Assembly (NCBI GenBank): GCA_036262035.1
Contig: DATAJS010000013.1
Coordinates: 496,001 to 560,000, forward strand
DNA: 64,000 nt
DNA from: Burkholderiales bacterium
Lineage (GTDB): Bacteria; Pseudomonadota; Gammaproteobacteria; Burkholderiales; SG8-41
Direction: 5' to 3'
Made by a program: the position numbers and the translations under genes. Shown piece after piece: positions 45,493 to 54,679 of this stretch (its first letter is position 1; the number at the start of each line of letters is the position of its first letter). The notes under the pieces are model-generated. The model did not search any database and was not told the DNA's origin. It was given only the letters and a program-made list of their open reading frames with translations.

Positions 45493-46470
45493 ATGAACCG
45501 CGTAAACCGGACCGTTGCAAGCTGGCTCACGCTCGCCGGGATTTGCGCGGCGGCGAGCGCGCAGGACAAACCACCCGATTATCCGACCCGGCCGATCCGG
45601 CTGGTCGTCGCAGCGTCCGCCGGCGCGGGCGGCGACATGATGGCGCGAGCCGTCGCTCAGATGCTGGTGGACGCGTGGGGACAGAACACCATCGTCGACA
45701 ACCGCCCCGGCGCCAGCGGCACCATCGCCGTCGAGCTGGTCGCGAGATCGGCGCCGGACGGTTACACGCTGCTGAGCCTCGGCGACACGCTCATCATCCT
45801 CGGTGCGACGAAGCGGGTGTCCATCGACGTGCTCAAGTCCTTCGAGCCCGTCACGCCCACGTCGGTCCAGCCGTACATCATCCTCGCCCATGCGAGCCTG
45901 CCCGCGAAGTCGATCAAGGAGCTGGTCGCGCACTCGGCCGCGCGCGGCGTGACGTACTCCGGCTCGACGGGCGTCGGCGCGGCGGTGCACCTGGGCATGG
46001 AACGCTTCGCACAGCTATCCGGCGCGAAGCTGCAGTTCGTGCCCTACAAAGGCACCGCGCCCGCGATCGTCGCGGCGATGGGCGGCGAGATCCAGATGGC
46101 GGTCGCAAGCACGCTCTCCGCGACGCCCGCGATGCGAAGCGGCAAGCTGCGCGGACTGGCCGCGCTGAGCTTGACGCGCGTGCCGTCGATGCCGGATCTG
46201 CCGACGGTGGCCGAGCAGGGATATCCCGATTTCAAGATCATCAACCGCTACGGCCTGCAGGCCCCGGCGGGGACGCCGCGCAGGATCGTCGATGCACTGA
46301 ATCGCGTGGTGAGCGACGGCTTTTATTCGCCGCAGATGATGCAGCGGCTCGTGGCCGACGGTAGCCAGCCCGCCGAGCGCATGACGCCGGCGCAGTTCAA
46401 AGCCGCGCTCGCGCGCGACTATACGGAGGTCGAGCAGCAGGTGAAGCGGCTGAACATCAAGCTCGAATAG
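45493..46470 (+). CDS. Bug/TctC-family solute receptor
   Basis: A 325-residue periplasmic receptor: signal peptide (SWLTLAGICAAASAQ), YPTRPIRLVVAASAGAGGDM, DNRPGASG, APDGYTLL and FVPYKGTAP. The start at 45493 follows GGGGAGGT. Its last 14 bases overlap the end of the convergent phytanoyl-CoA dioxygenase-like gene. As with the other receptors in the window, no TctAB pair is near. Confidence 0.93.
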   Translation: MNRVNRTVASWLTLAGICAAASAQDKPPDYPTRPIRLVVAASAGAGGDMMARAVAQMLVDAWGQNTIVDNRPGASGTIAVELVARSAPDGYTLLSLGDTLIILGATKRVSIDVLKSFEPVTPTSVQPYIILAHASLPAKSIKELVAHSAARGVTYSGSTGVGAAVHLGMERFAQLSGAKLQFVPYKGTAPAIVAAMGGEIQMAVASTLSATPAMRSGKLRGLAALSLTRVPSMPDLPTVAEQGYPDFKIINRYGLQAPAGTPRRIVDALNRVVSDGFYSPQMMQRLVADGSQPAERMTPAQFKAALARDYTEVEQQVKRLNIKLE

Positions 46471-47332
46471 ACGCCCGGCTCGATCGGCCCGCAAGCTTCG
46501 CGTGCTTCGACTCTTCCTCCAGGTACGCATCCCGGTAGAGGCTCATCGCCCGCTCGTGCGCGGCCACTTCGGTCTCTCCCAGCTCTTCTTTCGGCCAGGC
46601 GGCCTCCTCGAAGTGCCCGTAGCGATCGACGCCGCGCACGAGCAGCGCTGCATGGCGGATCGATCCCGACGGCTTGACGCTCGTGGGGATGTAATTGAGC
46701 CCCAGTCCGATGCGCCGGTGATTCGAGGTGTTGGGCCCCGACCGGTGCGGGCACAGCCCATGGTGCATCGAGAACCATCCGGCCTCGAGCGGCATCGCCA
46801 CCGGCGCGCTCTCGTCGAGCGGCTCGGTGATGACCTGGCCTGCGCGATTGACGCTGTCCCTTACGGCGTGCGAGACGTGGCTCAGTTGGCGCGGCCTGCC
46901 TCGAAACGACAGCGCGTCCATGCAACCGGCGGCCTCGCTCGCCTCGGTCAAGGCGATCCAGATCGTGACCTCTTCTTTCGGGTCCAGTCCATAGTAGGTC
47001 GAATCCTGGTGCCACGCGGCGATCGTCGGCGAGCGCGGCTCCTTGATGAAGAACGTGCTGGTGAAAATCAGGATGTCAGGTCCGAGCAGATCCTCGACCT
47101 TGTCGAGAATGCGCGGGTGTCGCGCCAGTTTCGCCGCCCAGGGCATGAGCAGATAGACCATCGACCGCCATTTCATGGCCTCGTCCGCGTTGATCGGGGA
47201 ACCCAGCCACTGCTCGTAACGCGCCACACCCTGACGGCAGGCTCGCAGCTCTTGTTCATCGAGCAGCGGGAACGGGGACAGGAATCCGTCGTACTTCCAT
47301 TGCGCGACCTGATCCGCCGACAACGCGTTCAT
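46457..47332 (-). CDS. phytanoyl-CoA dioxygenase (PhyH) family protein
   Basis: A 291-residue iron/2-oxoglutarate oxygenase. The facial triad is H108 and D110 in AWHQDSTYYG and H196 in HGLCPHRSGPN; R206/R207 in NHRRIGLGL would bind 2-oxoglutarate. The fold start QVAQWKYDGFLSPFPLL is typical of PhyH proteins. It lies 16 bases after the CoA-transferase gene on the same strand. An acyl-CoA made by that transferase is an attractive substrate, but free acids are also used in this family. Confidence 0.9.
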   Translation of the reverse strand: MNALSADQVAQWKYDGFLSPFPLLDEQELRACRQGVARYEQWLGSPINADEAMKWRSMVYLLMPWAAKLARHPRILDKVEDLLGPDILIFTSTFFIKEPRSPTIAAWHQDSTYYGLDPKEEVTIWIALTEASEAAGCMDALSFRGRPRQLSHVSHAVRDSVNRAGQVITEPLDESAPVAMPLEAGWFSMHHGLCPHRSGPNTSNHRRIGLGLNYIPTSVKPSGSIRHAALLVRGVDRYGHFEEAAWPKEELGETEVAAHERAMSLYRDAYLEEESKHAKLAGRSSRASIRA

Positions 47333-47348
47333 CGAGCGTCTCCTCCGA

Positions 47349-48566
47349 TCACGCCGACGCGACCGTGTCGTAGTGGTCCTCTTTCGAGATGACGCCCGCA
47401 GCGTACAGCTTCGCGATGTCGCCGTCGGAATAGCCGAGCAGCCCGCCCAGCACCTCCTCGTTGTGCTCGCCGACTTTCGGTGTGGAGCCCACGGTCACCG
47501 GCGTGCGGCCGAAGTGCCAGAAATCGCCGGACACCGCGATCGTGCCGGCGAGGAAATCCGGCACTTCGACGAGCGCGCGCCGCTCCCATGGATGCGGATC
47601 GCGCGACGCCTGGGGAATGGTGTTCACCGGCGCCGCGGTGACGTCGTGGCGCGTGAAGTGCCCGATCGCGTCTTTCATGCTCATCGTGGACAACATCGCC
47701 GTGACCGCTTCGTTGATCGCCGCGGCGTTCTTCGCACGGTCGCGGCGCTGCGCGAAGCGCGCATCGTCCTGCCATTCGGGCTTGCCGAGCGCCCTGCACA
47801 CGCGCGGCCACATGTGGTCGTCGCCGGCGGAAATGAGGATCCATCCGTCGGCGCACGGATACATCCCGCTGGGCGCCGATTCGGAACGGCCGCGCTTCGG
47901 CTCCACGCCGGCGCCGTGATACGCGGTGATGGGAATCTCGGTTAGGCTGTAGCCGGAATCGGCGAGGCACACGTCGATCGTCTGCCCTACTCCGGACACG
48001 GTCCTCTCCATGAGCGCCGCGAGCGTGCCGATCGCCGAATGCAGCGCCGTCGTGCGATCGATGATCGGCACACCGGCGCGGATCGGCGGCATCCCTTCCG
48101 CGCCGGTGACCATCGCGATGCCCGACATCGTCTGACCGATCGGGTCGTAACCGATCTGGTCGCGATACGGACCGAATTGCCCGTACGCCGAGATGTTGAC
48201 CATGACGATGCGCGGGTTCAGCGCCTTGAGCGTTTCGTAGCCGAAACCCATCTCGTCGATCGTCCCGGGCCGGAAGTTCTGCACCAGCACGTCGGCCACC
48301 TTGACCAGCTTGCGCAGCGCCGCTTTGCCGTCTTCGGTGCGCAAATCCATGCTCACGCTCTTCTTGCCGCTGTTGTATTGAACCCAGTAGGCGCTCTGCC
48401 TGCGCACCCACGGCGCGTGGTAGCGCGTTTCTTCGCCGCCGATGCGCTCGATCTTGATGACTTCGGCGCCGAGGCGGGCGAGCACCTGCGCACAGCGGGG
48501 TCCGGCCTGATGGCGGCCCAGGTCGATCACGCGGATGCCATGCAGAGGACCAAAGGCCTGTGTCAT
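47349..48566 (-). CDS. class III (CaiB/BaiF) CoA-transferase
   Basis: A 405-residue single-domain CoA-transferase. It opens LHGIRVIDLGRHQAGP; ADVLVQNFRPGTIDEMG and YGQFGPYRDQIGYDP follow. The nucleophile is D170 in GVPIIDRTTALHS, matching the catalytic aspartate of formyl-CoA transferase. The start at 48566 has AAGGAGAG upstream. It moves CoA between carboxylic acids and is co-transcribed with the PhyH-type oxygenase. Confidence 0.93.
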   Translation of the reverse strand: MTQAFGPLHGIRVIDLGRHQAGPRCAQVLARLGAEVIKIERIGGEETRYHAPWVRRQSAYWVQYNSGKKSVSMDLRTEDGKAALRKLVKVADVLVQNFRPGTIDEMGFGYETLKALNPRIVMVNISAYGQFGPYRDQIGYDPIGQTMSGIAMVTGAEGMPPIRAGVPIIDRTTALHSAIGTLAALMERTVSGVGQTIDVCLADSGYSLTEIPITAYHGAGVEPKRGRSESAPSGMYPCADGWILISAGDDHMWPRVCRALGKPEWQDDARFAQRRDRAKNAAAINEAVTAMLSTMSMKDAIGHFTRHDVTAAPVNTIPQASRDPHPWERRALVEVPDFLAGTIAVSGDFWHFGRTPVTVGSTPKVGEHNEEVLGGLLGYSDGDIAKLYAAGVISKEDHYDTVASA

Positions 48567-48821
48567 CGCTCTCTCCTTGTGTGCGTGCGTCGCGTCCAGT
48601 ATCGTCAGTGCGGCCTCAGGACGCAAACATGATCGAGATGAAATCGATTGAGTACATCCTCACCGGGTGTCTGTGCTTAGGGAACGCCGGCGCCGATCGT
48701 CGCGCGCTACGGTAAGCTGCTGAAAGCGATGGGGGTGACGAGCCTGGGAAGGGAAGTCATATGGCGACCACCGCGAAGATCACCAGAGCGCTCGGCATAC
48801 GCGTCGAGCGCTAGGCGTGCG

Positions 48822-49388
48822 TCAGGGCCTGCCGAAAGGCAGCATGCGGTGCAGCAACCCATCGCGGTCGAAGATGTGGCGCTTCAGACCCAGGCCCACG
48901 TGAGAGCCCGCGATGATCACGATCGCGTAGGACGTGACGAGGTGAACGACGCGGGCGGTGGTCGCGAGCCATTCCTGCTTGCCGATGGGATTGGGCAGGT
49001 CCCATCGTCCGAACAGCCGGACGCCGTAATCGCCCGCCATGACGAAGAGGTAGCCGCTCACCGGCATCAGGAACATGCAGGTGTAGAGGAGCGTCTCGTT
49101 CCAGCCGGAGAGGGAGCGCTCGGCCGGCGTGAGGCCGGGCGCCCAATCGGGCAGTGAAGTGAGCTTGCGCCACGCCAAGCGCAATATCACGAGGGCGAGC
49201 AGCACCAGCCCGATCGACTTGTGCCAGTTGTAATACACGTCCTGACCGAACCCGAGCACCGTTTTGTTCGGCTCTATCCGGGTCATGATGTTGGCGACCA
49301 CGTACTGGTACGCGAAGAGCAGGAATACCGCCCAATGGAAGAACCGGGTAACCGACCCATAGTGCGTGGCGGAGTTGCGCAGTGGCAT
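48822..49388 (-). CDS. cytochrome b561-type membrane protein
   Basis: A 188-residue protein with four transmembrane helices and the histidines expected for two b-type hemes: H18 in RFFHWAVF, H56 in YNWHKSIG, and later ones in VVHLVTSYA and GSHVGL. It belongs to the bacterial cytochrome b561 (YodB/YceJ) group, which passes electrons from quinol, sometimes to a periplasmic partner. Start at 49388 has AGGGGAG upstream. The 255 bases between this and the CoA-transferase gene show no convincing gene; one 17-codon frame at about 48761 has a good ribosome site but nothing recognisable. Confidence 0.88.
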   Translation of the reverse strand: MPLRNSATHYGSVTRFFHWAVFLLFAYQYVVANIMTRIEPNKTVLGFGQDVYYNWHKSIGLVLLALVILRLAWRKLTSLPDWAPGLTPAERSLSGWNETLLYTCMFLMPVSGYLFVMAGDYGVRLFGRWDLPNPIGKQEWLATTARVVHLVTSYAIVIIAGSHVGLGLKRHIFDRDGLLHRMLPFGRP

Positions 49389-49442
49389 ACGAATCTCCCC
49401 TGATACGCCGTGGCGAACCCGCACATCATACCGATAAGGCGC

Positions 49443-50861
49443 TCAACGCCGGCGCTTGGTCCCCTTGCCCGCGCGCGCCGAACGCTGCGATTCGGCCACC
49501 GCCTCGCTGCTCTTGCCCGCGAGCTTCGGCGTGAGGTTGTCGGTGATCCACTTCTGGTCCCACCACTCCACCGGCAGGACGGCGACGCCGTTCAGATAGA
49601 CCCCGTAGTGCAGGTGATCGCCGGCGGCGAGCCCGGTCTCGCCGGTCTTGCCGAGGATCTGCCGCTGCTTCACCGTATCGCCGACCTTCACGTCGAACGA
49701 GCTCAGGTGGCCGTAGAGCGTGAAGAGGCCGAGGCCGTGATCGAGGATGACGCAGTTGCCGTAGATGCCCAGGGGCTCGGCGTAAACGACGGTGCCGCTG
49801 TTGGCGGCTTCGATCGGATAGTGTTTCGTGACCGACAGGTCGTAGCCGAGGTGATAGGCGGTGTCGACCGGCTCGCCGTTATAGACGTAGGTCCGCTGAT
49901 CGGCGAAGTTGGCTTCCACCTTGGAGTTGCTGAGCTGGGCGAAGGCGCCGCTCCAGAGCATCGTCGGCGTCCCTTTGCTGGTGACCTCCATGATCTTCTT
50001 CTCGTTGTCGGCCCTGAGCTTCTTGTTGACCGCGACGAAGATGTCCTTCGGCGAGCCCTGCCGCGCGGCGACGTCCGTCAGCAGCGGCACGACCTTGTTC
50101 TGGAGAAAGTTGTCCGAAAGCGCGATCGTGCTCTTCTTGTAATTCACGTTCTTGAGCTCGTAGACGACCGGGATCTGCCTGGAGTTTCCCGCCTTGTCGG
50201 TCGCGACGAGCTGCGCCTTGGCGTCCGCCGGCACGTTGTAGGCGTGCGCGAAAAGCGCGATGTAGGCGTCGGGCTGATCCTTGATCTGGCCTTTGTAACC
50301 CGGAAAGAAATAATTGCCGAGCTTCACGCCGCTCGTCGCGGTGTCGGCCGAAGCCTTGTAGACGATCACGCCGACGCCGCCGAAGTTGACGTAGCGGTCA
50401 TCGGCGATGAGCTCGACCGTCGGCGGCGTGACGTCGATCGTGAGGTTCTTCTGGATGACGGTCTCGTTGCCGCGGAACCAGTTCCACAGCGATGCGTCCC
50501 GCGCGGTGACGCGCAATACCGCAGGACCTTCCTTGAGGCCGGACAGCTTGGACGTCGCGAGGCTGAATTTCTTCCCGCTCGCCGGCTGGGCGAACTGCTC
50601 GGAGAGCAGCGGGTAGTCCGTGCCGCCCGCGGAAAGGGTCGCAGAAACCGATTTCAATCCGGCGCCCGCGTCGTGCACAGCGATGTCCATGGACGACAGT
50701 CCAAGCACGTCGGAGTCCGGAAGCTTCACTTGCGGCGCGCTGCGTTCGAAGCGCGGCGCGAGGTAATACCCGCCGCCCGCGAGAACGATGACAACGATCA
50801 GGAAAAGGACACCGATGATCGGGAATTTTCTTTGGGCTCGGTCGGATTCGAATGCGCTCAT
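49443..50861 (-). CDS. M23-family metallopeptidase, membrane-anchored
   Basis: A 472-residue protein with one N-terminal membrane helix (IGVLFLIVVIVLAGGGYYLA), a long middle part with Ig-like beta segments (DVTPPTVELIADD, AKAQLVATDKAGNSR) and a C-terminal LytM/M23 domain. The zinc site is H..D in AYHLGYDLS and the H-x-H in GDHLHYGV, with LYGHLSSF between. So it should be an active murein endopeptidase facing the periplasm. The start at 50861 is the first ATG before the helix; its ribosome site is weak. The frame is open far upstream without sense. Confidence 0.88.
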   Translation of the reverse strand: MSAFESDRAQRKFPIIGVLFLIVVIVLAGGGYYLAPRFERSAPQVKLPDSDVLGLSSMDIAVHDAGAGLKSVSATLSAGGTDYPLLSEQFAQPASGKKFSLATSKLSGLKEGPAVLRVTARDASLWNWFRGNETVIQKNLTIDVTPPTVELIADDRYVNFGGVGVIVYKASADTATSGVKLGNYFFPGYKGQIKDQPDAYIALFAHAYNVPADAKAQLVATDKAGNSRQIPVVYELKNVNYKKSTIALSDNFLQNKVVPLLTDVAARQGSPKDIFVAVNKKLRADNEKKIMEVTSKGTPTMLWSGAFAQLSNSKVEANFADQRTYVYNGEPVDTAYHLGYDLSVTKHYPIEAANSGTVVYAEPLGIYGNCVILDHGLGLFTLYGHLSSFDVKVGDTVKQRQILGKTGETGLAAGDHLHYGVYLNGVAVLPVEWWDQKWITDNLTPKLAGKSSEAVAESQRSARAGKGTKRRR

Positions 50862-50980
50862 GTAGTCGAATGAAAGGATAGGTGAACGGAAGCCAGTCCC
50901 GAGGGTATCGCACGAAAGCCGTGCAATCCATCTACTTCCGCTTATTTGAATCGGAGCCTGCGAGAAAATTCCATGATGTT

Positions 50981-51024
50981 TCATCGCGAGAGATCGTCGC
51001 CGGCTGCGCGGCCCCTCGCAATGA
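50981..51024. repeat. short inverted-repeat element, deleted copy A3
   Basis: TCATCGCGAG and CTCGCAATGA at the two ends are inverted repeats with one mismatch and match the ends of copies at 14758 and 56443. Only 44 bases remain; the middle of the longer copies is gone. It lies between the end of the isocitrate-lyase-like gene and the peptidase gene. Confidence 0.6.
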
Positions 51025-51034
51025 CACGCAGGAA

Positions 51035-51970
51035 CTAACGGCGATACTTCTCCAGCATCGCGCCGGAGAGATACCGCTCCTCGAGCTCGCGCTGCCTGTC
51101 GAGGCCCTCGCCTTCCGGGCCGACCTCGGGGACCGGATACGGATCGTCCTTGCGGCTCGCCGTGAAATCGTTCCAGGCGCCGACGTCGCGCTCCCGGAAC
51201 TCGCGCATGAAATCCCACAGCGCCGCCCACGTGACGTGGTGGGTGAAGCTCGGATACCACGCGATGCTCACGCCGAGCGCCAAGTGCTCGTCGAAGCCGA
51301 GGAAGCGCCCGAGCTTGCCTTTCATGAACGAGAACGGGCCGTCGACGGCGGCGCGCGCCTGCCTGATCTCGTCGGTGGAATGCGGCGATTCGAGCTGCAC
51401 CCAGTCGACGCCGGCCTGCTCGCGATACGCCTTCAGCCGCTCGAGCGTATCCTCGAAGCTGCTGTTGGCCGCATCGCGCGCGTAGCACTGCGCCATCACG
51501 ACGAAGTCCGGATCGAGCTCGTTCTTCATGTCGACCGCGGCGCGATAGCGCGCGACCGCCTGCTCGAGCGGCACGACCTCGACGCCCGCGCTCTGGGTCT
51601 TGCGCTTGCCTTCGATCGGCTGGTCGTCGATGCGGATGCCCGCGATGCCGGCGCGTATGCACTCGCGGATCATGCGGCGCACCGCCATCACGCCGCCGTG
51701 ACCGGTATCGCCGTCCATCATCACCGGGAAATTCACCGCCTGCGCGATCCAGCCGGCGATCTGCACGCACTCGGTCATGGTCAGCGTGCCGACGTCGGCG
51801 AGCCCGGTGTAGGCGCCGACCACGCCGCCGGTGCCGACGAAACCCGCCTCGCAACCCGCCTTCTCCATGATGCGCGCGTGCGCGGCGGTCGGCGGGTGCA
51901 GCACCGCGAGCACCTTGTCCTTGCGGTGGATGAGCTGCTTCAGACGCGTGGATTTTTCGTTGATGGCCAT
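51035..51970 (-). CDS. isocitrate lyase/PEP-mutase superfamily enzyme
   Basis: A 311-residue TIM-barrel enzyme. FPVMMDGDTGHGGVMAVRR (about residues 81-99) holds the metal-binding aspartates, IRIDDQPIEGKR follows, and FVVMAQCYARDA is the usual strand. The isocitrate-lyase KKCGH loop is absent; here the aligned stretch is DDQPIEGKRK, as in oxaloacetate decarboxylase/2,3-dimethylmalate lyase-type members. So C-C or C-P cleavage of a small dicarboxylate is likely. It is the last gene of a leftward five-gene operon, eight bases after the Bug receptor. Confidence 0.88.
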   Translation of the reverse strand: MAINEKSTRLKQLIHRKDKVLAVLHPPTAAHARIMEKAGCEAGFVGTGGVVGAYTGLADVGTLTMTECVQIAGWIAQAVNFPVMMDGDTGHGGVMAVRRMIRECIRAGIAGIRIDDQPIEGKRKTQSAGVEVVPLEQAVARYRAAVDMKNELDPDFVVMAQCYARDAANSSFEDTLERLKAYREQAGVDWVQLESPHSTDEIRQARAAVDGPFSFMKGKLGRFLGFDEHLALGVSIAWYPSFTHHVTWAALWDFMREFRERDVGAWNDFTASRKDDPYPVPEVGPEGEGLDRQRELEERYLSGAMLEKYRR

Positions 51971-51978
51971 GCCGTCTC

Positions 51979-52950
51979 CTAGTCAAGCCTGATGCCGGCG
52001 TCCTTCACCACCTTGCGCCAGCGGGCGATATCGCTCGCCACGAACTGCCGCAGCTGCTCGGGCGAGCTGCCGACCGGTTCGCCGCCGTCGGGCGCAAGGC
52101 GCGATACGACGTCGGGCGCCTTGGCGCTCTTCGCGAGCTCCCCGCTGAGCTTCGCGACGATCGCCTGCGGTGTGCCCGCGGGCGCGAACCACGCGTGCCA
52201 GGTGCTCGATTCGTAACCGGCGACGCCGCTTTCGCTGAGCGTCGGCAGGTCAGGCGCCGCGGGCGAGCGCTTCGCGGTGGTGACGCCGAGCGCGCGCAGC
52301 TTGCCCGATTTGGCGAAGTGCAGGCTCGACAGCACGTTGCCGATGAGGGTGTGCACCTGTCCCGACATCGCATCGACGAGCGCGGGGCCGGTGCCTTTGT
52401 AAGGAACGTGGGTGAGCTCGATGCGCGCGAGCGTCGTGAACAGCGCGTAAGCGAGATGCGTGGACGAGCCGTGTCCCGAAGATGCGTAAGTGAGCGCGCC
52501 GGGCCGCGCCCTGGCGAGCGCCACGAGGTCTTTCACGCTTCTCACCGGCAGCGACGGATGCGCCATCAGCAGAAACGGCGCCTGCACCAGGAGCGAGATC
52601 GGCGCGAAATCCTTCGACGGGTCGTAACCGAGGCTCGCATGCACCGCCGGCGCGATGGTGAAACCGCCCGTCGCGCCGAGCAGCGTGTAGCCGTCCGGCG
52701 CCGCCAATGCGACGGTCCTGTACGCGAGCACGCTGCCCGAGCCGGTGCGGTTCTCCACCACGAACGCGCGGCCGAAAGCATCGGTGAGCTTCTGCGCGAA
52801 GATCCGCGTCTGGATATCGTTGCCGCCGCCCGGCGCCTGGCCGACGATGACGCGGACAGGCTTGGCGGGATAGTCCGGGACCGTTTGAGCGACGGCGCGC
52901 GGCGCCAGCGCCGCGGCGCTCACGAGCAACAGCGCCTTCAGCCGGTCCAT
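51979..52950 (-). CDS. Bug/TctC-family solute receptor
   Basis: A 323-residue periplasmic receptor: signal peptide (LLLVSAAALAPRAVAQ), YPAKPVRVIVGQAPGGGND, ENRTGSGS, APDGYTLL and HVPYKGTGP. Unlike the other five in this window it sits inside an evident catabolic operon: it overlaps the nitroreductase stop by 13 bases and precedes the lyase by eight. This makes the operon substrate its likely ligand. The long frame upstream of 52950 is not coding. Confidence 0.92.
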   Translation of the reverse strand: MDRLKALLLVSAAALAPRAVAQTVPDYPAKPVRVIVGQAPGGGNDIQTRIFAQKLTDAFGRAFVVENRTGSGSVLAYRTVALAAPDGYTLLGATGGFTIAPAVHASLGYDPSKDFAPISLLVQAPFLLMAHPSLPVRSVKDLVALARARPGALTYASSGHGSSTHLAYALFTTLARIELTHVPYKGTGPALVDAMSGQVHTLIGNVLSSLHFAKSGKLRALGVTTAKRSPAAPDLPTLSESGVAGYESSTWHAWFAPAGTPQAIVAKLSGELAKSAKAPDVVSRLAPDGGEPVGSSPEQLRQFVASDIARWRKVVKDAGIRLD

Positions 52951-53495
52951 TCGGTCACGAAATGCTCCGGCACCGGACGCTGGGCCGGCGGAGGATCGCC
53001 GGCAGGCGTGCCGAGATAGATCAGGCCGACGATCGAGTCCGCCGGCTCGAGCCCGAGCGCCGTCTTCACGCTCGCGTCGTAGGCGACGTCGCCGGTTCGC
53101 CACATCGCGCCGAAACCGAGCGCGTGCGCCGCGAGCATGATGTTCTGCGCCGCCGCGCCGACGGCCAGGACCTGCTCGATCTCCGGAATCTTGCCGGCCT
53201 GCGTGTGCGCCGCGACGACGACGATCAGCGGCGCACGCATCGGCTTCGCGCGCTCGCGCTCCAGCATCTCCGGACTGGTGTCGGGACGCCGCTCCTTGAG
53301 GGTTTTCGCCATGACCTCGCCGAAGCGCTCGCGCGCTTCGTCGCGGATGACGACGAAACGCCAGGGCCGCAGGCGGCCGTGGTCGGGGGCGGTGACCGCG
53401 CTCCGGAAAATCTCGGCGAGCTCCATGTCGTCCGGAGGCGGGTCCTGAAGCTTGCCTGCCGACTGGCGGGTGTGCAGCAGCTCTAATGCGTCCAT
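52938..53495 (-). CDS. nitroreductase-family flavoprotein
   Basis: A 185-residue FMN protein of the YdjA-like group: LLHTRQSAGKLQDPPP at the N terminus, APDHGRLRPWRFVVIRDE in the middle and AAQNIMLAAHALGFGAMWRTG, which is the dimer/FMN helix. These enzymes reduce nitro groups, enones or quinones with NAD(P)H. It is the third gene of the five-gene operon (after the TPP enzyme and amidohydrolase). Confidence 0.9.
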   Translation of the reverse strand: MDALELLHTRQSAGKLQDPPPDDMELAEIFRSAVTAPDHGRLRPWRFVVIRDEARERFGEVMAKTLKERRPDTSPEMLERERAKPMRAPLIVVVAAHTQAGKIPEIEQVLAVGAAAQNIMLAAHALGFGAMWRTGDVAYDASVKTALGLEPADSIVGLIYLGTPAGDPPPAQRPVPEHFVTEWTG

Positions 53496-53516
53496 CGGGT
53501 CATCTCCCTGAAGTCC

Positions 53517-54668
53517 TTACTGAAGCCCGGCACGTGCATAGAGACGCACCGCGTTGTCCCACATGAGCTTGCGCCGGCGCTCCTGGCCCATCTCCCAGCC
53601 GAGCGCGATGTTCACGGTCTCGGGGAAGTGGCTCTCGCCGTGAGGATAGTCCGACGCATACATGAGCACCTCGTCGCCGACGAGATCGGCGACCGCGTTG
53701 GTCATTCCGGCGCCTTCGGGCACTTCGATGCTCTGGAAGTAGCGGCCGCTCGTCACGTACTCGCTCGGCTTCATCTTGAGCGCGGGCAGCGCGGCGCGAA
53801 TGGTCTCGGCGTGCTCGTCCAGGCGCTTCATCCAGAACGGCAGCCAGCCGTGGCCCGCTTCGAGCGTGCCGATGCGTAAACCAGGATAGCGGTCCATCAC
53901 GCCGCTGCCGATCAGCGCGGCCATGTTGCGCATGCCGCACCACGGATGGGCCGCCGAGCGCTGCACGAACAGGTTCTCCCAGGTGTCGAGGCCGCCCGGG
54001 GCGTACGGCGGCATGACGGTGAACGTGTGCAGGCAGACCGCGAGATCGTGCGCGGCCGCCTCCGCCCAGATCGGCTCGAGGTCGGGATGGTCGAGCGGCA
54101 TGCCGTACGGCGTGTACGCCATGACGCCCCATGCCCAGCGCGACCTGCCCCAGCGGCGGATCTCCGCGACGCTGCCTTCGACGTCTCGCGCGCACGCGAG
54201 CACGAGACCGCCGAGGCGCGTCGGGTAATCGCTGCAATAGTCCTGCATCCAGCGGTGATACGCGCGATACATGCCGGCCTCGAGCGCGACGTCGTCGCCG
54301 GCGGTCCACGTCCCGAACCAGCCCGAAGGCAGCGTGAGGTTCACGTCGACGCCTTCGTAATCCATGTCCTTGATGCGCTCGGACGGATCGGCGTCGAGAG
54401 TCGGCGAAGGATCACGCTCGCGCGCAACGCCGGTGTAGCCCGCCATGTAACCGGCAGGCGCCTGATCCGCTTCGGCGTCGCCGAGCCTGCGCCGGTAAAT
54501 GCGCTGACCCTTCGTGTACGTGACGTGGCCGCCCTTGTTGACGCTCTTGTAGTCCTCCCACGCCTGGAGGCGCGTCCGTTCCGAGTCGGTGAGGTACTTG
54601 TCCAGGACCTCCATGTACGGACCGACGTGCGTATCCGAATCGAAGATCCTGTAGCCGTTTCTGGCCAT
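53517..54668 (-). CDS. amidohydrolase-family (PF04909-type) hydrolase/decarboxylase
   Basis: A 383-residue TIM-barrel protein. The opening metal motif is FDSDTHVGPYMEVL rather than DxHxH: a single histidine follows the aspartate, as in ACMSD-like decarboxylases with a modified site. Further candidates are the histidines in VCLHTFTV and AAHPWCGM and the aspartate in YASDYPHGESHFPE. It probably decarboxylates or hydrolyses an aromatic or cyclic acid. It lies 11 bases after the TPP enzyme gene. Confidence 0.87.
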   Translation of the reverse strand: MARNGYRIFDSDTHVGPYMEVLDKYLTDSERTRLQAWEDYKSVNKGGHVTYTKGQRIYRRRLGDAEADQAPAGYMAGYTGVARERDPSPTLDADPSERIKDMDYEGVDVNLTLPSGWFGTWTAGDDVALEAGMYRAYHRWMQDYCSDYPTRLGGLVLACARDVEGSVAEIRRWGRSRWAWGVMAYTPYGMPLDHPDLEPIWAEAAAHDLAVCLHTFTVMPPYAPGGLDTWENLFVQRSAAHPWCGMRNMAALIGSGVMDRYPGLRIGTLEAGHGWLPFWMKRLDEHAETIRAALPALKMKPSEYVTSGRYFQSIEVPEGAGMTNAVADLVGDEVLMYASDYPHGESHFPETVNIALGWEMGQERRRKLMWDNAVRLYARAGLQ

Positions 54669-54679
54669 GCAATTCCCCT

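Noticed and set aside
48761-48814. Possible 17-codon small gene with a good ribosome site
   Set aside because: Too short to judge, no recognisable peptide, and no conserved context.
53517-54668. Amidohydrolase called inactive because the usual HxH is absent
   Set aside because: Some members of this family have a changed first motif and remain active; other candidate ligands are present, so inactivity cannot be claimed.
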